Made by a program: the position numbers and the translations under genes. Positions 62,001-64,000 of a DNA stretch of 64,000 nt are shown here, in pieces. This stretch comes from Phoebastria nigripes (taxonomy: Eukaryota > Chordata > Aves > Procellariiformes > Diomedeidae): assembly GCA_035582835.1 (NCBI GenBank), contig JAYKAV010003432.1, positions 1,791,710-1,855,709 on the forward strand, given 5' to 3'. The notes below the pieces were generated by a model. That model did no database searches. It saw only the letters and a list, made by a program, of their open reading frames with translations, and was not told the DNA's origin. How positions within the stretch are numbered: the first letter of the stretch is position 1; every line of letters starts with the position of its first letter.

Positions 62001-64000
62001 CAAGGTGGCCAACAGTTGCACAGTTCCTGTTTTCTCAGGATCCCATCTGGCAGGCTGTAGCCTGACCTTGAGCCACACACCAATGAAGGGGAAGAAAAAT
62101 GCTAAACACTTTTGAAAAGGCAATTCAGATTAAAGACATCTTTATTTGGCTACCTAACAGAGGTAGAGCAAGGCAAAGTATTTCTACCAATCACTCCGCT
62201 CCATAGGTTGGGAATGAAGCCCAGGAAAGTAAGGAGATGATTGAAAATATATCCGAGCATTTCACAGTGCAATAGTAAATAAGACCACAGAAATCGCACA
62301 ATAAAATTAGTTGTTTGATCTTACGTTCAAGGGAACCTAATATTGGACAGCTACTGACTAAAGCTTCCTACGTAGCTGACCTCTAAGGGAACATGACAGA
62401 TTTGTTCACCACGATATCAAAACCGCTCTGCAATTGTTGGAGATATCTTTCTTCAAAGATTTGTTTGCAAATACTCAAACACATGCTCTAAGATGTTCAA
62501 AGATTCGGTAAAGAAATCACTACATGAATGGCATAATACAATACATTTTCATGCCTTCAAAGGAGTTCAGCATTCGGTATCTAATTTCTAAAATACACTT
62601 TTTACACAATAGTACATATAGTTCATACCACCACACTAAATCACCAACAGCAATTGACACCAATAAACTGTAAAAGGTTAATTTCTAGATTGTTATTTAA
62701 TCTTCTATTTATGGAAATATTTTGGATTTATTTATCAGAATCTATTTCTGTTTCCTAAACAACCTGATGAGCTCCTTTGCTGGGACAGAGGACTGATTCA
62801 TTGTGCCCTTGTAAAATGAAGGCAGAGTTACCACTATGACTTCGTAATAATCATTATTATCATTCAGTACAGGGATGAATTCACCCTATAAAGAAAATAA
62901 ATTTATTTTACACACTAAGACCCTATTAGGCAGCCTGGTTCAACCAGCATTCCCGATGCTACCCCAAACTTAAGCATGGGAGATTGTTACCATGCAATTC
63001 AGAGATCAATGCAAGAAATTGAGCCATGGAAATATAAAATAACACCCATTCCACTTAAACTTCTTTTTTACATTCTCCTTCCAACAAGCAAAACAAAAGG
63101 CAGCCAAAATACTCAAACTAAAACCTAAAGATGATCAGAGAAAACCTACACAAGAAAATTTGAGCTGACTTGTTTGTTATTATCATTGGCCTTTTGTTGG
63201 TTTTCATCTAAGTTTAGAAAAGCAGTTATGAGCAGTGAAGGAGAAAAGATGCAGACTTTCAGAAGAGATGAGAAGAACAAGATGGCAACTGAAAATTCTC
63301 CTCAATGAAGGCCAGCCCCTGAAGTGGGTGCACTGCAGAAAAAAGATACAGTAGGAGCAGCACTAAGAAATTAACAGGCAGCTAATGGCAGCAATTTTTT
63401 TCTTGCACAGAAGGTGAAGTACATTCTCAAAATTTAGACCTCACTATTAGGACTTGTTCTATGCTCTAATTACCTTTGGAAACAAAAAATTAATAAGCCT
63501 ATGTACAACATAAGCACAACTGAGCATCACTCAGGAAGTCATGACTTGCTTGCTTTTAAAGATAAAGGTAAAGGTCTCCCTAAAAAAAAAAAGGCAAAAA
63601 AAGGCGCACAGAATTAAACAAATCATACTGTCACTGGAAACTCTCCGGCATTTATCCTACTGTCAAACCACAAAACAAACTTCAAAGGGATGTCTGTTTG
63701 CCCCGTGGGTACACCTATACTGGAAAAGCTTTTGTAGTTAAACTTAACAGCCCATTAGAATCCACTGAAAGCGGTGTCAACTACTTGGCTTTTTTAATCT
63801 CGACTAGAAAAAAGTAGAGTAGTTCTTGCTTGTTTTTTTCCCACGAAGAACAAATGCATCAAAACAGGATATTAACTTGCTGCTGCTATGAAAGAAGTAA
63901 TTTCATGCCAGAGTTTAAGAAACATTTTTCACCAGGTAAACGCTCTAGGGGGTTAGATACACTAAAGGGATTTTACTGACAAAAAGAAGGGGTAAAGAAA
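56059..64000 (-). other. MBD2: MBD2 intron 1 (partial, 3' portion)
   Basis: At least 7.9 kb of AT-rich intron lies upstream of exon 2 and continues past the window edge. It shows a (GTTT)n run near 58535-58551 and a pyrimidine-rich stretch around 59040-59360. There is no CpG island or GC-rich exon 1. Human MBD2 hosts SNORA37 in its 5' intron, but I did not recognise an H/ACA RNA here. Confidence 0.88.

Larger units (their letters stand above)
25940..64000 (-). other. MBD2: MBD2 gene locus, exons 2-7 (5' end outside window)
   Basis: Six exons on the minus strand join in a consistent phase into a 232-residue C-terminal part of methyl-CpG-binding domain protein 2. The family protein binds methylated CpG in the nucleus and recruits the NuRD histone deacetylase/remodelling complex to silence genes. 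It is MBD2 rather than MBD3 because exon 4 carries the MBD2-type RLQGLSASD stretch and the protein ends in a short GDEA tail instead of MBD3's long Asp/Glu run. Introns run from 747 bp (intron 4) to about 10.4 kb (intron 3), and every visible junction is GT-AG. Exon 1 with the GC-rich N-terminus is not in the window: the last 8 kb is AT-rich and shows no MBD start. The match relies on remembered family sequence, but it is long and nearly continuous. Confidence 0.97.

Noticed and set aside
56059..64000. MBD2 exon 1
   Set aside because: The expected GC-rich exon with the MBD start is not visible; the sequence to the right edge is AT-rich intron.

Overview
This is vertebrate nuclear DNA, almost certainly from a bird. 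It is AT-rich and intron-dominated, with CR1 LINEs that end in the sauropsid 3'-terminal octamer repeat (ATTCTRTG-type). It carries one recognisable protein-coding gene, MBD2 (methyl-CpG-binding domain protein 2), on the minus strand. I could read exons 2 to 7 (human numbering) with clean GT-AG boundaries and a continuous reading phase. Exon 1 (N-terminus and first part of the MBD domain) lies beyond the right edge. In human, MBD2 lies on 18q21 between DCC and POLI, and I believe the chicken counterpart of that block is on the Z chromosome. Z linkage here is inference only.

Layout. Positions 1 to about 25.9 kb lie downstream of MBD2 and contain no gene I can support. They hold three plus-strand CR1 fragments (about 4.78-5.19, 7.96-8.55 and 20.82-20.90 kb), a pentanucleotide ATTCC array (15.28-15.42 kb), a T/A homopolymer tract (12.78-12.83 kb), several GC/CpG-rich patches (about 15.1-15.28, 18.29-18.43, 20.1-20.64 and 23.27-23.41 kb), and AT-rich dyad motifs near 7.35-7.42 kb that look like regulatory DNA. 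About 25.94 kb to the right edge is MBD2: 3'UTR exon 7 (about 25.94-26.41), exon 6 with the stop codon (28.56-28.70), exon 5 (37.66-37.84), exon 4 (38.59-38.68), exon 3 (49.06-49.20), exon 2 (55.90-56.06) and part of intron 1. Intron 5 contains two CR1 copies in the same orientation as the gene; the larger (30.59-32.06 kb) keeps much of a reverse transcriptase reading frame.

The readable exons encode 232 residues: the C-terminal part of the MBD with one DNA-contact arginine, the disordered NuRD-binding region, and the C-terminal coiled coil that binds p66/GATAD2. Together they give the DNA-reading and co-repressor-recruiting halves of an MBD2-NuRD subunit.

I found no prokaryote-like system, CRISPR array, tRNA/rRNA gene or clearly novel gene. 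The most interesting leads are the 3'UTR split by an intron just after the stop codon, the weak exon 2 donor followed at once by an in-frame stop, the dyad homeodomain/forkhead-like motifs at 7.35-7.42 kb, and the CpG-rich patches with consensus splice donors in the gene-free flank.
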